Assembly (NCBI GenBank): GCA_032358165.1
Contig: JAALGY010000016.1
Span: 806,001 to 870,000 of the forward strand
Reading direction: 5' to 3'
Source: Diplosphaera chodatii
Lineage: Eukaryota; Chlorophyta; Trebouxiophyceae; Prasiolales; Stichococcaceae
DNA length: 64,000 bases
Under the pieces are notes generated by a model. That model was given only the letters and a program-made list of their open reading frames with translations, was not told the DNA's origin and did no database searches. The position numbers and the translations under genes were made by a program. Positions 46,089-58,674 of this stretch are shown here, in pieces (positions within the stretch are counted from its first letter, which is position 1; each line of letters begins with the position of its first letter).

Positions 46089-49000
46089 CGCGTCAGAACA
46101 TTTTTTGATCGTCTGGGGGCTGAACAAAAACGACTGCAGCCAAGAAATGGACGTCATCATCGCACATGGTAACGATGAAACCGTTTGAAGTTTGCTGGAT
46201 CGTGCACCGGCACCATCACATCCCGCCGCATGTGATCTTGGACACAAGGGCAGTCTGCGATGATGTGCAGGACGTGCAGACAGTATTAAAATCACAGAAG
46301 AGGGCAACGTAGCATGGTGCGCAGTGCGCTTCCCGGCTATCGAAGCTGCTGAAGCCTGTGCGGCCACCTTGCAGAGTGCGCTGTTGGCTCAAGGCACCAT
46401 GATAAAATTAGGACATGACAGAAGCCTTGATGATGTGGATAGTGCCGCACAGCGTCCTGTAACAGCACGTGAACCAAGTATGCAAGTAGCTGATCGAATG
46501 CATCACTATGTGCACACAGAGTCCTTTGACCACCTGCGGGTGTGCGTGGAGCCAGACTGGTGGGCCTTTGGCAACGTGAACAGCGCCGCAACAGACCTCT
46601 CGTGGCTGGCCAGCTGGCTGGAGTGCAGTGAGAAGCCGAGTGCGCTGCCGGGCCATAAGGCAGTGTGCCTGGCGCGCGGCGCGCATGCTGTGCTGGAAGC
46701 AGTTGAGGAGGTTGGCGGGGCGCGAGAGCTGGCACAGACCCACCCTGCCATGGCACTATGCCTGTGCCACAGCCTCATGCAGGCCGTCGGCGACCCGCGC
46801 CGCTGCTGTCTGCCCAGCAATGCGCGCCGTTGTGTGGAGACCGCCTTTGCAGCGCTGGCGCCAGAGTTCCTGCGGGTTGCGCTTTTGGACATGCACGAGG
46901 GCGCCCCTGGCTCCCCGCAGCGGGCCTGCACTGCCGCCCGGCTGACAGTTGCCTTCCTGTACTCACACGATCCTAGCAGCCAGGCGGAAGCGCTGTGCAA
47001 AGCCCAGCAGGACCTGTCGCTGACGGACGCACACCAGGTGCAGAGGCAGGTCATGATGTGCCCATGTAGGTGATGAGGGGGTTGTTGGTTAGCAGAACCG
47101 ACTATACAAGCTGCATTCATGCTAGATTGCCTCCATTTTCAACCAGATGAACGTTTCAACCTGTGGGTGGCACATTGCTTCTGACGCCTTGACTTTTGCT
47201 GCCCTTAGACACCTCTCAGAGTGTGTTTACTCTGGCTATAGGTGCTCGCATCGAACTGCATCAGACTGCTGCGGGCAGTCGGCAATGCCTTTGCGAAATT
47301 TTCAGCAGCCGCATACATGGCAGCTCAGCAGCGGTCAGCCAACAGCACACAGCAGCCTGCTCAGCTGGTCGACACAACCCACGAGCTGCAGGAATCTAGC
47401 ATCTGGCTGGCAGCAGCAGCAGAAAGCTTGCTGCATTGTATTCTGTACTACAAGGGTTACAGCACAGTGGATAATCAGCAGATACTGGACACCCTGGGGC
47501 ACCTGGTCCAACAGGTATTGGGTTGGCAGACTGTCTGCAGGACAACCTGAATGTGCAGTACATAAGTTGCACCTGCCAAGTATAGTCTGTGCCGAGCTGC
47601 ACGCTCTCAGCTTCATGTGCACGCAAATATATCAGCTGATGTGCCATGCATCGACGGCTGCTGCAATATGTCGCCACGACAAGCACCGAGAGCAAACCAC
47701 AGTACCCGCCATCTTTGCAGGCTGTCAACTGCGCGCAGCTGGAAGATTGTGCATCTGCGGCTGGGCTTTGGCCGACAGAGGCCTCCGGACTGTCAGCCGC
47801 TGCTTGCATGACACGGTTGCATCTCACCATTGCCAGGCTGCTCTTGAACATGGGTGGGCCCTGTCTTGCCTGACAGCGCTTGGATGGCAACATGTGATAT
47901 GCATTGCTGCTTGCCATGAGCTGCATGACTCTGTTAGTCAGCCATGAAGCCAGGCTCACCTAGTGCACATTGCACACAATGCATTCCGCCAATGCTGGCA
48001 TGTCATGGCCCAAAGCGGCTCTGGTTGGCTGCGTGGACACTGGTGTGTCCGAGGAGAAACTCTGCCTGCGGTGCTGACCATGCAGGTCGGGCAGGCCGTG
48101 CTGCGGCGGGGTTGCTGGCACTGCATGGCGCCTTGCTGACGGCTCTGAGCACTGCTCTGAACAGCCTTACGGCCCCACGGCACCTCGGGGTGCTACAGGA
48201 CCTGGAGATTCTTGCAGATATGACCCTGCAAGGTGAACCTTCCATGGTTCCATGTGTCTCGATGTCAGCTGACGCACATCTGCCGTGTCCGACTGGCAGC
48301 TAGGAATTGGTTGTGTGGTATGAAGCAGCAATCATGGAGCATGTCAGACCAGATGATGTCTGTGCTTGCCATGCAGATCGGGGTGCGGGTGAGCGTATGT
48401 TTGTCCTGATGCAGCAGCTGGCACGTGTGCAGCAGCGAGCCAGCAGCTGGCACAATGTTCCTGAGCAGGAGCTGCCGTCCAGCAATGTAACAGAGGGCGC
48501 ACTGACTGGGGTCTCGTTTCCCGATCAGGTGTGCTCCATGCTGCAGTCCTGTGCTTCGCAACCTGGCCACACCTGCAGCACCTTTAACACCGCATCGCTC
48601 CTGCCAGGTGCCTTGCGGGCGTCCTGCAAAGCATCTGCATTCTGGGCCCTCTGCGCCTTTCCTGTTCACCCTGTAGCAATAACTGACATAGCTGCTGTGA
48701 CCAGCTTCAATGCTATCATCTGTGCAGCTCGCCCTGCTGGTGGACTTCAATGCAGTCCGCCTGGCCTCCACTGTCACAGTGAGTGGCAGAGCATATGCTC
48801 ATGTGCTCACCCGTGCTCAATGCACTTCATGCTGGTGTCACACTGCGCTTCCACAGCTAAGGATGCTCAGCTTTGCTATGCATGCCGCAGAGCGTGCTCA
48901 CAGCCTACAACTTTGATCTGGTGTTTACCACCAAGTGCCTGTTCGACTCGGGAGCGCTGAATGCCCTAGCAGAAGTACTGCAGGTCGTGATCTTTCCCTG

Positions 49001-51163
49001 CGCATGGTCGCACCTCAAATGCGTATGCATATGTTAGGGAGTGATGCCATTACAGAAGCTGCTGCATTCAGTGATCAAATTTCTCGAGTGTTGGCCAGCA
49101 GAGGGAGCTGCTAAGCAGATGGTCACCCTGCGCAGATGATGCCGTACAAGAATGCGCGTAGATTGTGGAATGGCCCGATAGATCTAGATACCAGCAGCTG
49201 CCTTGCTCCAGGGCTCTTCGATGCTGTGAATGCACTGGCATGTCTTGCGCAGGTGAATTTGTTCTCCCAGCAATCTGCACGCATTCTATGCACCATGCAT
49301 TCCTCCTGCCTTTGTTTGTCAGTGCAAGGTCATCGACAATGCTTTGAGCTGGACTAACACACCATTCGGCAGGTGAGGCAACGGCACCTTAGTCGCCAGA
49401 GCTACCTGACGGGATCTCATGTGCAAATTGCAGCTTGCCTATACCGCAGTGGCTGGCGGCAAGGCATGGCCAGGGAGTGTGGTTGCAACGCTGGTGCGTG
49501 CTGGTCTCAGCAGCCTCCAGCTTGCGCATGCAGAGTCTGCAGCGCAGCAGGCCCTGGCATCCGCCCCCTCCGGCGCTGCACAGCCGGATCCCTGCAAGCC
49601 ACGCCCGACGCGGAGCACAGCAGCCCGCCTCCTGCACGATGCCGCTGTTGGCATGACACAGCCTGTGGCCCGTATCCTTGCCAAGCAAGGCCTGGTCAAA
49701 CCCCTGCTAGAGGCGAGCACACATGCTACCTTTCTGTCCTGGAAAGCCCGCAGCTGCCAGCCCGCCTATACACTATTGATAGTTCTTTCTGCCGTCACAA
49801 TCTGCTGCTTTGCAAGGCTGTACGCCGAGTGATCAGCATACAGACGCCGTGTGCTGGATGCACATGGCGGTCTATTGTATAGCCACCATTAAAATCACAA
49901 GCACTGCTGTCGTTGTTGACTTGAAGCTCATCACCGCAGGCGCTGCCATGGCAGGCAACTTCGTCAGAGCAGGCGGACGACATGCAATGCTGGAGGATCA
50001 CAATGGGTGGAACCACGGCCGTCTGCAGGATACTCAATTGTGTCCTGGCTGCTGACATGTCAGCGAGTGGGGGCATATTACGGGGTGGCGACTGGGATGC
50101 AGCAGTGCAGCGGCTCAGGTGGCCACCAGCTGTACACAAAACTCCACTCGATGCATTGCCTCGCGCCGTCATCCCTGTGTGTTGTGACATATGTCGAATT
50201 TCAATCGCCCTCAAATGGACGACCCTGCTTCTCGATTTAGGCATCTGCAGTCGCCGCAGCTGATGGCAGCAGCGTGGGATCGCAACGGGAGTATCTGCTG
50301 CACCACCTTAATGCTCACCTGGCAGATAGCAGCAGCAGCAACGGAAACTGCGAGACATCCGGCTCTGCGGCAGCAACGGCGCACGCTGATGCCACTGCTG
50401 CAGCAGAGCATGCCATGCAGGAGCTGCTGGTGCGTCGCGCACACATCACCTGTTATACTGTCTTCCCAGCACGCAGTGGTGTCAAGCAGGTCTGACAGCC
50501 AGCTGGCAGCAGGCGTACAGCAGGTTGTGAGCAATAGTGAGCATCATTGCTGATCTATGCACGGACTGCATGCACTGGCACATGCAATCTTCGAGACGCT
50601 CATGTACATGTATGTGCATGCAGGCGGATGAGCAGGCAGCCACAGCCGGCGGCAAGGCAGTGAGCAAGCGCGCCCGCAAGAAAGCAGCCAAGCAGCAGGC
50701 GGCCGCCGCAGCCAGCCATGGCACAGCAGCTCAGCCAGCTGCAGCGGCAGCAGCAGCTGCAGCCTCTGGCCCATATCAGCCAGGTATCATCGACAGCAGC
50801 AACTTGCGGATGCCGCATGCCATGCCAGCAGAGACTGCTGGAGAGTTGGCAGAACAAGCAAGTATGACGCGCGCTAACTCAGGTGCTGCAGAGGTGCCAC
50901 CTCAGCAGCCGTCAGCAACCGTCAAACGTCCGGCAGCGGACTTGGAATGGTGGCGCTGCCCGCTGAGCAGCAAGACCATGCGGGACCCGGTCCTGTATGG
51001 CAGCGGCGGCCACAGCTATGAGCGGGAGGCCCTGCAGGGGTGGTTGGCTACCAACCCTGGAGTAGATCCGGTCACCGGGCAGCCGCTGCTGGCCAGCGAG
51101 GCCGCCAGTGTGCTGCCCAACCATGCCCTGCGCAACATGATCCAGCAGCTGCAGCTTAGCTGA
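46089..51163 (+). pseudogene. Copy 7: probable pseudogene of the U-box ligase family
   Basis: All 14 exons are recognisable: about 46,089-46,168; 46,280-46,375; 46,520-47,037; 47,242-47,514; 47,721-47,853; 48,086-48,232; 48,377-48,528; 48,728-48,778; 48,891-48,983; 49,136-49,252; 49,434-49,712; 49,940-50,118; 50,241-50,429; 50,624-51,163. Three defects are visible. The start codon is gone: where other copies read ATGGCGCGT this one reads AGGCGCGT, and no in-frame ATG follows the upstream TGA. Exon 13 shifts frame near 50,275. The exon 11 donor is GAG|GC. The final exon is nevertheless open and has a full U-box (EWWRCPLSSKTMRDPV, HSYEREALQGW, NHALRNMIQQL). The loss of function is therefore probably recent, or an alternative start and splice form exists. 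Confidence 0.7.
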
Positions 51164-51441
51164 CATGTGTGTAGTTGGAGTGTCAGCTCACGTGACCAAG
51201 ACCACGGATTCGAAGTGGCTGGCAGCTGTACTGCCGCCAGTGCCACCTTCCTGCACTGGCGGCGGCCAGCATAGATAGTGTCTTGTGCATGTTCCTGCAG
51301 CCTCGAGCGAGGCCGTGCCGCAGGTCAAGACCTGGCACAGATCCACATGCTGTCAGCGGCTCTGCTTGAGTGATGCTTTCCGATTCAGCTCAGTGCATGC
51401 CGCACAGTTTCTGAAGAAACCTCTGGAACAATCCTGATGCT

Positions 51442-51505
51442 GGCGGATTATCTGGCGGTACAGGACTTCCTACCTGTCTCATCCCCATGCCCCTTAACAT
51501 CACAG
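51442..51505 (+). promoter_or_regulatory. Conserved upstream elements of copy 8
   Basis: GGCGGATTATCTGGCGGTAC at 51,442-51,461 and ATGCCCCTTAACATCACA at about 51,487-51,504; they lie 260 and 215 bp before the start codon in the spacer 51,164-51,701. Confidence 0.6.
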
Positions 51506-51701
51506 CCGGACCATTCCGGCAGCCTGCCGATGTTGAAGACGTCTGCTGCTGCTGCAGTAGCGCAATGTTGTATCTGATGATGTAAGCTCCGAAATGCAGT
51601 TCCAAAAGCAGGCAGTCCGAGGTAGGTTCATGTGTCGTGCAGCCGTGCCTCGACAAGGTAGATGAGCCAGCCAGAGCCAGCCAGCAACGCTGACAGGCGA
51701 A

Positions 51702-54700
51702 ATGGCGCGTTCCTTGCTCGTCTGGGGCTTTGACAGGGAGGAGTGCAGCGAAGAACAGAGCGCTCTGACCAAACATGGTAACCTTGATCCTGAGTGAACG
51801 TGACATGTCTTGCACTTCTCACACATCGCCACGCACAGGCTGTCATCTATCCTGTCTATTTGTGAGCGAGGAGAGCCACACGCATTCATTTGCAGGCTGC
51901 ATAAGCAGTCTGCAGATGCGGGAGGGCAATGCGGCGTGGTCCGCAGCAGAATTCCCATCTGAGGCGGCCGCAAGCGCCTGCGCAGCCAGTGTACGAAGTG
52001 CGCTCTACCCTCTCGGCTGTCAACCAACCGCATCATGGAGCTGCTTTGATTACGGCGGATCTTACCTTCCTGCAAAGCAGGTAACATGCTCAGCATACAG
52101 TTGCACATTTCGACCGTACAGGGCGCTCCAGCCACCTACGGGTGTATCTGGAGCCCGACTGGGAGGCACTTGGCAGCAGCGAGGACACTGCCGCGGCAGA
52201 CCTGATCCAGCTGGCGGAGCGACTGGGCTGCCGGGATGCGCCGCGCGCGCTGCAGCGCATCGAGGCGCTGTGCCTGGCCCGCGGCATAGATGCTATCCTG
52301 ATGGCGGAGCTGCCCGGCGGCCCGCCAGTGCTCGCTGAAGCGGACCCGGCTGCGGCCGCCTGCCTGTGCACCGGCCTCATGCTGACGGTCGGCGACCCGC
52401 GGCGCCGCTGGCTGCCCGGCAGCATGCGGGGCCACGTGGAGGGCTTCCTGTCACGGCTGCCCCCAGCGAACCTGCGGGGCATGGCTGAGGAGCTGCGCAA
52501 GGGCGTGCCCGGCTCCCCGCAGCGCGCCTATGCCGCCAGCCAGCAGCTGCACGCCGCCCTGGAGATGCAGTTCATCAAGGAGCGAGAGAAGCAGGTGAGC
52601 AACCAATCAACAGCAACATTTGAGGTCAAATGGTCGGTGTACTGCCGGCCTTCCTTTGCTCCTTTCCTGTTGCTGTGGTTTATGTAATCAGTCTCAGCTG
52701 GACAGCAGTGGATGTATGAAGCTCTGTTAACGATGCTGCCTGCTGATGCGTAGCTCCTGTAACTGCACAACTGAGCCCCTGTGCACCGTAGACTCAGCCC
52801 TGCCGTCTGTGAGCACCGCATGACTGTGTCAACAGGCATTCGCTGAAGGCTGCGTCGAGCTGCTGGGCGCAGCTGTGGATGCGCTGTCAGACTGGTCAGC
52901 ATCAGTTGAAGGGGCAATCCACCACCACCACCAGCAGCAGCAGCAGCCACTTGGCACACAGCTGCACAATCAGCCGTGCGGCACAGCCTGTGAGCTGCAC
53001 GAGGCATGGGTTTGGCTGCCCCTGGCAGCAGGCAGCCTGCTGCACTGCATCTGGTGCCACAAGCAGAAGCTGCTGTGCAGCATACCCGACCAGCAGCAGC
53101 TGCTGGATGCCCTGGTTCAGCTGCCCCGAAAGGTGCTGGCTGAAGCCCCTGCTGCACAGTTGGAAATCCTTCAGCATGACCTGCCAAGCCGCTGGACCTT
53201 CGGTCTGCACCCAAGTAGGCATACATGGGGTTAGGGCTGCTTATCAAGACCCTGTGTCCAGCAATGCGCACTAGAGATGGTCGAGTGACAGACGCTGCTC
53301 GGACCGCAGGTTGTCGCCTGCACGCAGCTGGAGGAGCGCGCAACTGCGGCTGGGCTGTGGCCCCTGGAGACCACCGTGCCAGCTGCAGCCTGTGTGGCGC
53401 AGCTGCATCGCACCGTCGCAGGAGTGCAGCAGACAATGGGTGACGTTTTGCACTGGTCGGCGATGTGCGAAGCTTGCATGTGTGTGCATTGGTTGCGGCA
53501 TTGTGCATGCCGCACTATCTGGTTGCGCCCTTGTAAGCGATCACAGCCAGGCAAAGTGGGCTGCAGAGCATTGTGCGCAAATGCTGATGGTCACACAGCG
53601 CATGCCATCTCAGAAAGCCAGAGACGGATCCGACCCTCTGAACACGTGACCAAGTGTCGTAGTGATGCGCTGTATCATAACATGATGCTGGTTGTGTATG
53701 GTCATGCAGACTTAGCTGGCCGCACAGCCGCAGGCATGCCAGCACTACATTCTGCCGTCATAAGGGCTCTGAACAGCTGTTTGGACAACCTCAAGTCCCC
53801 GCGACACCTCGGGCTGCTGCAATACATGTCGATGCTGGCATGGTTCACCATGCCAGGTGCGTTGCTAGCATGGCAGGAAAGGTCGTTGCTGTGCACCTTG
53901 TGCACGACCCATGGCTGACGTGTGGTTGGTGGCTGGCTTTGCGTGCAGCGGCATACGAAAAGCACACCATAGTGAGTTGTGCTCGACTGCCTTGCAGTCT
54001 GCCTTCCCAAGGACAAGACGAAAAACCTGATGATCATGGCATCGCAGCTGGCCCGTGTACAGCAGCTGACGACCAGCTGGGTGCAAAATCCTGCAGACGA
54101 GCCCCCCTGTGGCAATCTGGCAAGTTCCCCGCCGCTGGCCGACACACAGCTGCTTCCCTTCGCTGATCAGGCATGCCGCAGCACTGCACTGCCGTGACCA
54201 CACTTGCGACAAGCTTGTCTGTGCATCGGGCTTACTTCAATGCTGCATGTTCTACTGCATGTTTGTGTGGACAGACTGCTGTTGCTGGCAGCTGTATGTG
54301 CCAGCACCTTCTCAGATGTCTGGTGCGCTGATGGTATGTTGAGGGCCGCTGACGATGATCCTAGTTCTCCATTCTATGCAGTTGGCCCTGATGATGGACA
54401 TCAACGCGTCTCAGCTGGTCTCAACCGTAAACGTGAGTGGCTGCACACCCCACTGGTCGTGTGGTACAGATACAGATGCAGCTTGGGAGTGTGAATCACT
54501 CCTGGTGTTCGCAGTCAGTGCGTATCGTTGCTTTACATGCCACAGACGATGCTAAGCCCCGGAGGTCCTGGCACATGCAACCCGGACTGCATCTTCGACT
54601 CGGGGGCTGTAGACGCCCTGGCAGCGGCACTGCAGGTTGGTCCCTGCCCATGACCAACATAGTCTGCAAGCTGGCACTGCCTCATATGCGTCTGCCCACC

Positions 54701-56804
54701 CTGCTTATTGCCAACAGCAGTGTAAATGTTCAGCGCACCCCAGCACTGCAGTTCACAGGCAGCAGCGCAATGTGCTGCGGTCCAATCACGCAGGTGGTGC
54801 CATATGCCAACCTGCGAAGCCTGAGCGGCGACCTGATTCAAGAAGACGCCAGCAGCTGCCTCGCTCCAGGGCTATTTGAAGCCAGCGAGGTGCTGTCGAA
54901 AGCCACGGAGGTGGGGCTGCAATGCATTGAACCCTAAACCCTACACCCTACGCATGATGGCCAGAGTCCTGCAGTCATACGCAGTGCTGTCCGGCCAAGC
55001 CCCTGCCAGGTGCGCATCTCCAGCGGTGAACCTCTGGCAGGTCTTGCCACACTTCTCTGGAGTGGGGAACCGCCCTATCGAACTCCCAGAGCTTTGCTCA
55101 TGTGCTTCCGCAGACGGCCAGCGCCGCGGCCAGGGCAGGCAAGGCTTGGGCAGGTAATGCCATCGCATCGCTGGTGCAGGGCAGCCTCGGCAGCTTACGG
55201 CTTGCGCATGCAGAGGCTGCAGCGCAGGAGGCCCTGCCGCTCACGGCCTCCGCGGCCGTACAGCCAGACCCACGCAAGCCGTACGCGACACGGGCCCAGG
55301 CGGCGGACATCCTGCGGGGTGCCGCTCGGTCAATGACGCCACCGGTGACGTGCAGCCTTGCCAAGCGGGGCCTGGTCGGCCCCCTGCTGCAGGTGCACAC
55401 TTACGGCTGCAGTAGGCACGTATGGCTGCGAGGCCACTGTCACGGCACCACTGCCATGATATGCTACTGTTCCCTGCACATGATGCCATAAGCCTTCTCA
55501 GCAGGTAGCTGCCAAAATTTGCGGTGAATGCTGCTTGATGATAGCTATGGTACGGCAGTACTGTGGATCATGAGCGTTCACAACTGCAGGCGCTGCCATG
55601 GCAAGCAGCTTTGTCAGAGGACCACACAGCATCTTGGCCGCTCACGGAGGTTGGGGTCGCGGGCACGTGCAAGACCGTGGCTGCAATCCTGGCTGCTGAC
55701 GCGCCGGCCTGCATGAATGTGCTGCGGAATGGCAGCTGGGATGCAGCGGTGCAGCGAGTCAGGTGCTTGAACATGCTTACCTGTAGTCTGCACTGAGCTA
55801 GCACTTGCCTTCTGAGCATGATTGCAGACATATAGCGCGGCATATATAGACCTGAACATTCACAACATTCACACCTGGCTGCATGTGGATGCAGGGACCT
55901 GCAGCCGCCGCCAGGCACGGCTCGAGGGTGGCCTAAGCGGCGAGACGGCCTGCTAGACATGGTGACGACTGTGCTGGAGGCCGGCCGCGGAGGCAGCTGC
56001 AGCACAGTGGATGGCGGCTCAGCAGCTACAGATGCTGCCGCCGTCGCTGCAGCAGATCGTGCCATGCAGGAGCTGTTGGTACGGTCTGTAGGGGTGTCCC
56101 AGTTCAGTGTTACGCCATACACGGTACTCATGGTACATGGCAAACGGAGTTGTTTGCAAGTGCACATGCAGACAGGCAGACGTGTGGCAGTTGTGGCAGA
56201 GGTGCCACTGGTCTATAGCACACATATACTACTTCACCTTCAGTGCACATAGGCAGAGGAGCAACCTGCAGGCGCTCCAAACCAGCGCAGCAAGGCAGCC
56301 GCCAAGCGCGCCCGCAAGAAAGCAGCCAAGCAGAATGTAGCTGCTAGTCCAAGAACTGCCCCAAGTGAGCAGCCCACCGACACAAGCGCTCAGCACACTG
56401 CAGCAACCTCCAGGCCAGCTCAGGCCACGGTCACTGATCACGGCGGCACGTCCGTGGCAGCTGCTGTGGAGCCAGAAGCACCTCCAGCACGGCACTCCTC
56501 AGCAGGCAGCCCAAACGACAGCCCAGGCGCTCATAACCCGGTACTGCAGCAAACCCCAATGGATGCCAGCCATGCAAAGAAGGAGCCAGCCTGGTGGCGC
56601 TGCCCGCTGAGCGGCAAGGCCATGCGGGACCCTGTGCTGTATGGCGGCGAGGGCCACAGCTTCGAGCGGGAGGCCCTGGAGCAGTGGCTGGTGGCAAACC
56701 CTGGACTGCACCCGCTTAGCATGCAGCCACTGCCGCTGAAAGCAGCTAACATGCTGCCAAACCACGCCCTGCGCAACTTGATCCAGCAGCTGCAGCTGAG
56801 CTGA
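51702..56804 (+). CDS. Copy 8: probable U-box E3 ubiquitin ligase, 947 aa
   Basis: Exons: 51,702-51,777; 51,896-51,997; 52,122-52,594; 52,836-53,132; 53,310-53,439; 53,710-53,856; 53,998-54,170; 54,381-54,431; 54,546-54,635; 54,794-54,910; 55,114-55,392; 55,590-55,762; 55,895-56,078; 56,253-56,804; total 2,844 nt, in frame. N-terminus MARSLLVWGFDREEC, then GNAAWSAAEF. Exon 3 is the shortest of the family. Exon 4 carries four His then five Gln codons (52,920-52,946). The linker before the U-box is the longest. The U-box has AWWRCPLSGKAMRDPV, GHSFEREALEQWLVANPG and NHALRNLIQQL. The exon 7 donor reads CAG|GC. A telomere-like tract lies in intron 10. Many exons resemble copy 9 more than copies 3-6. 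Probable E3 ligase. Confidence 0.82.
52920..52946 (+). repeat. (CAC)4(CAG)5 coding microsatellite, copy 8 exon 4
   Basis: Encodes four His and five Gln at the same site as the Gln tracts of copies 2 and 9. Confidence 0.88.
54930..54950. repeat. Short telomere-like tract in intron 10 of copy 8
   Basis: AACCCTAAACCCTACACCCT (plus A) contains one exact CCCTAAA unit followed by CCCTA and CACCCTA. CCCTAAA is the Arabidopsis-type telomere unit, also found in many green algae. The tract is short enough to be chance or a telo-box. Confidence 0.5.
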
Positions 56805-57036
56805 CACATGGTGGTAAACTCACATCAGGTCAATGGTACACACAGCCGAAGCGACCGAGGCTTTGCTGCTGTCATGGCAAGTTGCAGCAGGGAGGGTGGC
56901 AACCTCTTCAGCGCTGAGCAGTTCAAACCGCGCCGTATGCACATTGTAGTGGGTGTCAGTGTTCATGAGCCAAGGTCGTGGAGAGGTCGGTCACTGTTGA
57001 TCACGCTGTCGATGTCGATGTCGATCACGCACTTAG

Positions 57037-57061
57037 CTTGGCATGAACTGTTCATGCCAAG
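57037..57061. repeat. Perfect 12-bp palindrome upstream of copy 9
   Basis: CTTGGCATGAAC, one central T, then GTTCATGCCAAG. It follows three GTCGAT repeats (57,008-57,025) and lies about 60 bp before the GGCGG pair. It may be a protein-binding dyad or part of a terminator hairpin for the preceding gene. Confidence 0.85.
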
Positions 57062-57122
57062 TTGGCATTTTCTAGCGGTCGCAGTACGTGCATATTATTG
57101 CTGGCTGGTTTAAGTGACTGTT

Positions 57123-57213
57123 GGTGGAATATTTGGCGGGTCGGCAACTGATACACCTCGATATCATCAGGGTGCATGCTGAGCTGTTTCCATTTGCATG
57201 CCCCTTGACACAC
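57123..57213 (+). promoter_or_regulatory. Conserved upstream elements of copy 9
   Basis: GGTGGAATATTTGGCGGGTC at 57,123-57,142 and ATGCCCCTTGACACACAAG at about 57,198-57,216; they lie 286 and 211 bp before the start codon in the spacer 56,805-57,408. Confidence 0.6.
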
Positions 57214-57408
57214 AAGTCAAAGCATCTCGCGCCCACAGCACTGCAAAACTACAGTCAACGGGTGCTGTGCTGCTGGTGCAAGCGCTGCATCATCTATGCT
57301 GCAGAGACCGTCAAGCGAGCAGAGTCCAAAAGGCAACCGTGCATGCGTCATCATTGCCTCGAGGAAGTCAGTGACGCAGCCAGCCAGCAGCCACGCTTGG
57401 CAGGCGAC

Positions 57409-58628
57409 ATGGCGCGTTCGCTGCTCGTCTGGGGCCTCGACGTAAAGGATTGGTCCCAAGAGAAGGATGCCATGACAAACCATGGTGACTCGGGCTCTCT
57501 GGGCATGTTCTGAATGGGTCGAAGCATTATGCACTCCTCTCGCGTCGCAGCATATGCTGTCGTTCTGTTTGTGAGAAGAGCCACACGCACTTGCAGGTGT
57601 AGGCAGCACACAGCTGCAGGAGGAGGGCAATGCGGCGTGGTGCGCAGCAAGCTTCCCATCGGAGACAGCCGCAAACGCCTGTGCAGCCAGTTTGAAGCGT
57701 GAGCTGTTTTGCAGTGCTCCACCGTGCAACTTCATGCAGTGCTGCTTCATCACGATGAAACTGCAAGTCTTGCAGCGAAACTCCTTGGCAATATGCTCAG
57801 CATGTGAGTGCAGCCCTGTGACCGTACATGCAGTGCGCTTTGGCCGCCTGCGGGTGTGCCTGGAGCCCGACTGGCAGGCCTTCGGCAGCAACGAGGCGAC
57901 CGCCGCAGCGGACCTGATTCAGCTGGCCGAGCGGCTGGGCTGCCGGGACCAGCCGCATGCCCTGCCACACATCGAGGCGGTGTGCCTGGCGCGCGGGGCG
58001 GATGCGATTCTGGCGGCAGTGCAGATGGCTGGCGGGGCGCCAGAGCTTGTGGAGGCGGACCCGGCTGCGGCCGCCGCCCTGCGCGACGGCCTGATGGAGG
58101 CGACCAGCGACGTGCGCCGCCGCTGGCTACCCGGCGACACCCGCAACCGCGTGGAGTGCGCCTTTGCGGTGCTGGCGCCGGACGACATGCGGGCTGTGGC
58201 TGCGGACGTGCGTAGGGGCCTGCCCGGCTCCCCGCAACATGCCTATGCCACCAGCCAGCTGCTGCACGCCCTGCTGGAGATGTGGCGAGACCCGTGGCTG
58301 CAACCCATGCTGGCATCGAAGATGAGGTCGCTGGGTCAGGTGCTATACAACCCTGGAAATGCTCATGCAGGGTATTTCCTTTGGCGGTCCATGCTGGACA
58401 GCACTTGTTTAACCTGCCCTGTGCAACCCTGCTTGACCATGCCTTTGCTTGCAACTGCTGCTGCAAAGCTGCATGCAGCGTTTGGAATTCTGTGCACTGC
58501 AGACTGAGCCCTACTACCGCTGAGTCAACACACGCATTTGTCAACAGGGGTTGGCTGAAGATTGTGTCGAGGTGCTGCGCGCAACTTTGGACGCACTGTC
58601 AGACTGGTCAGCAGCGGTCGAAAGGGCA

Positions 58629-58674
<46 letters not shown>

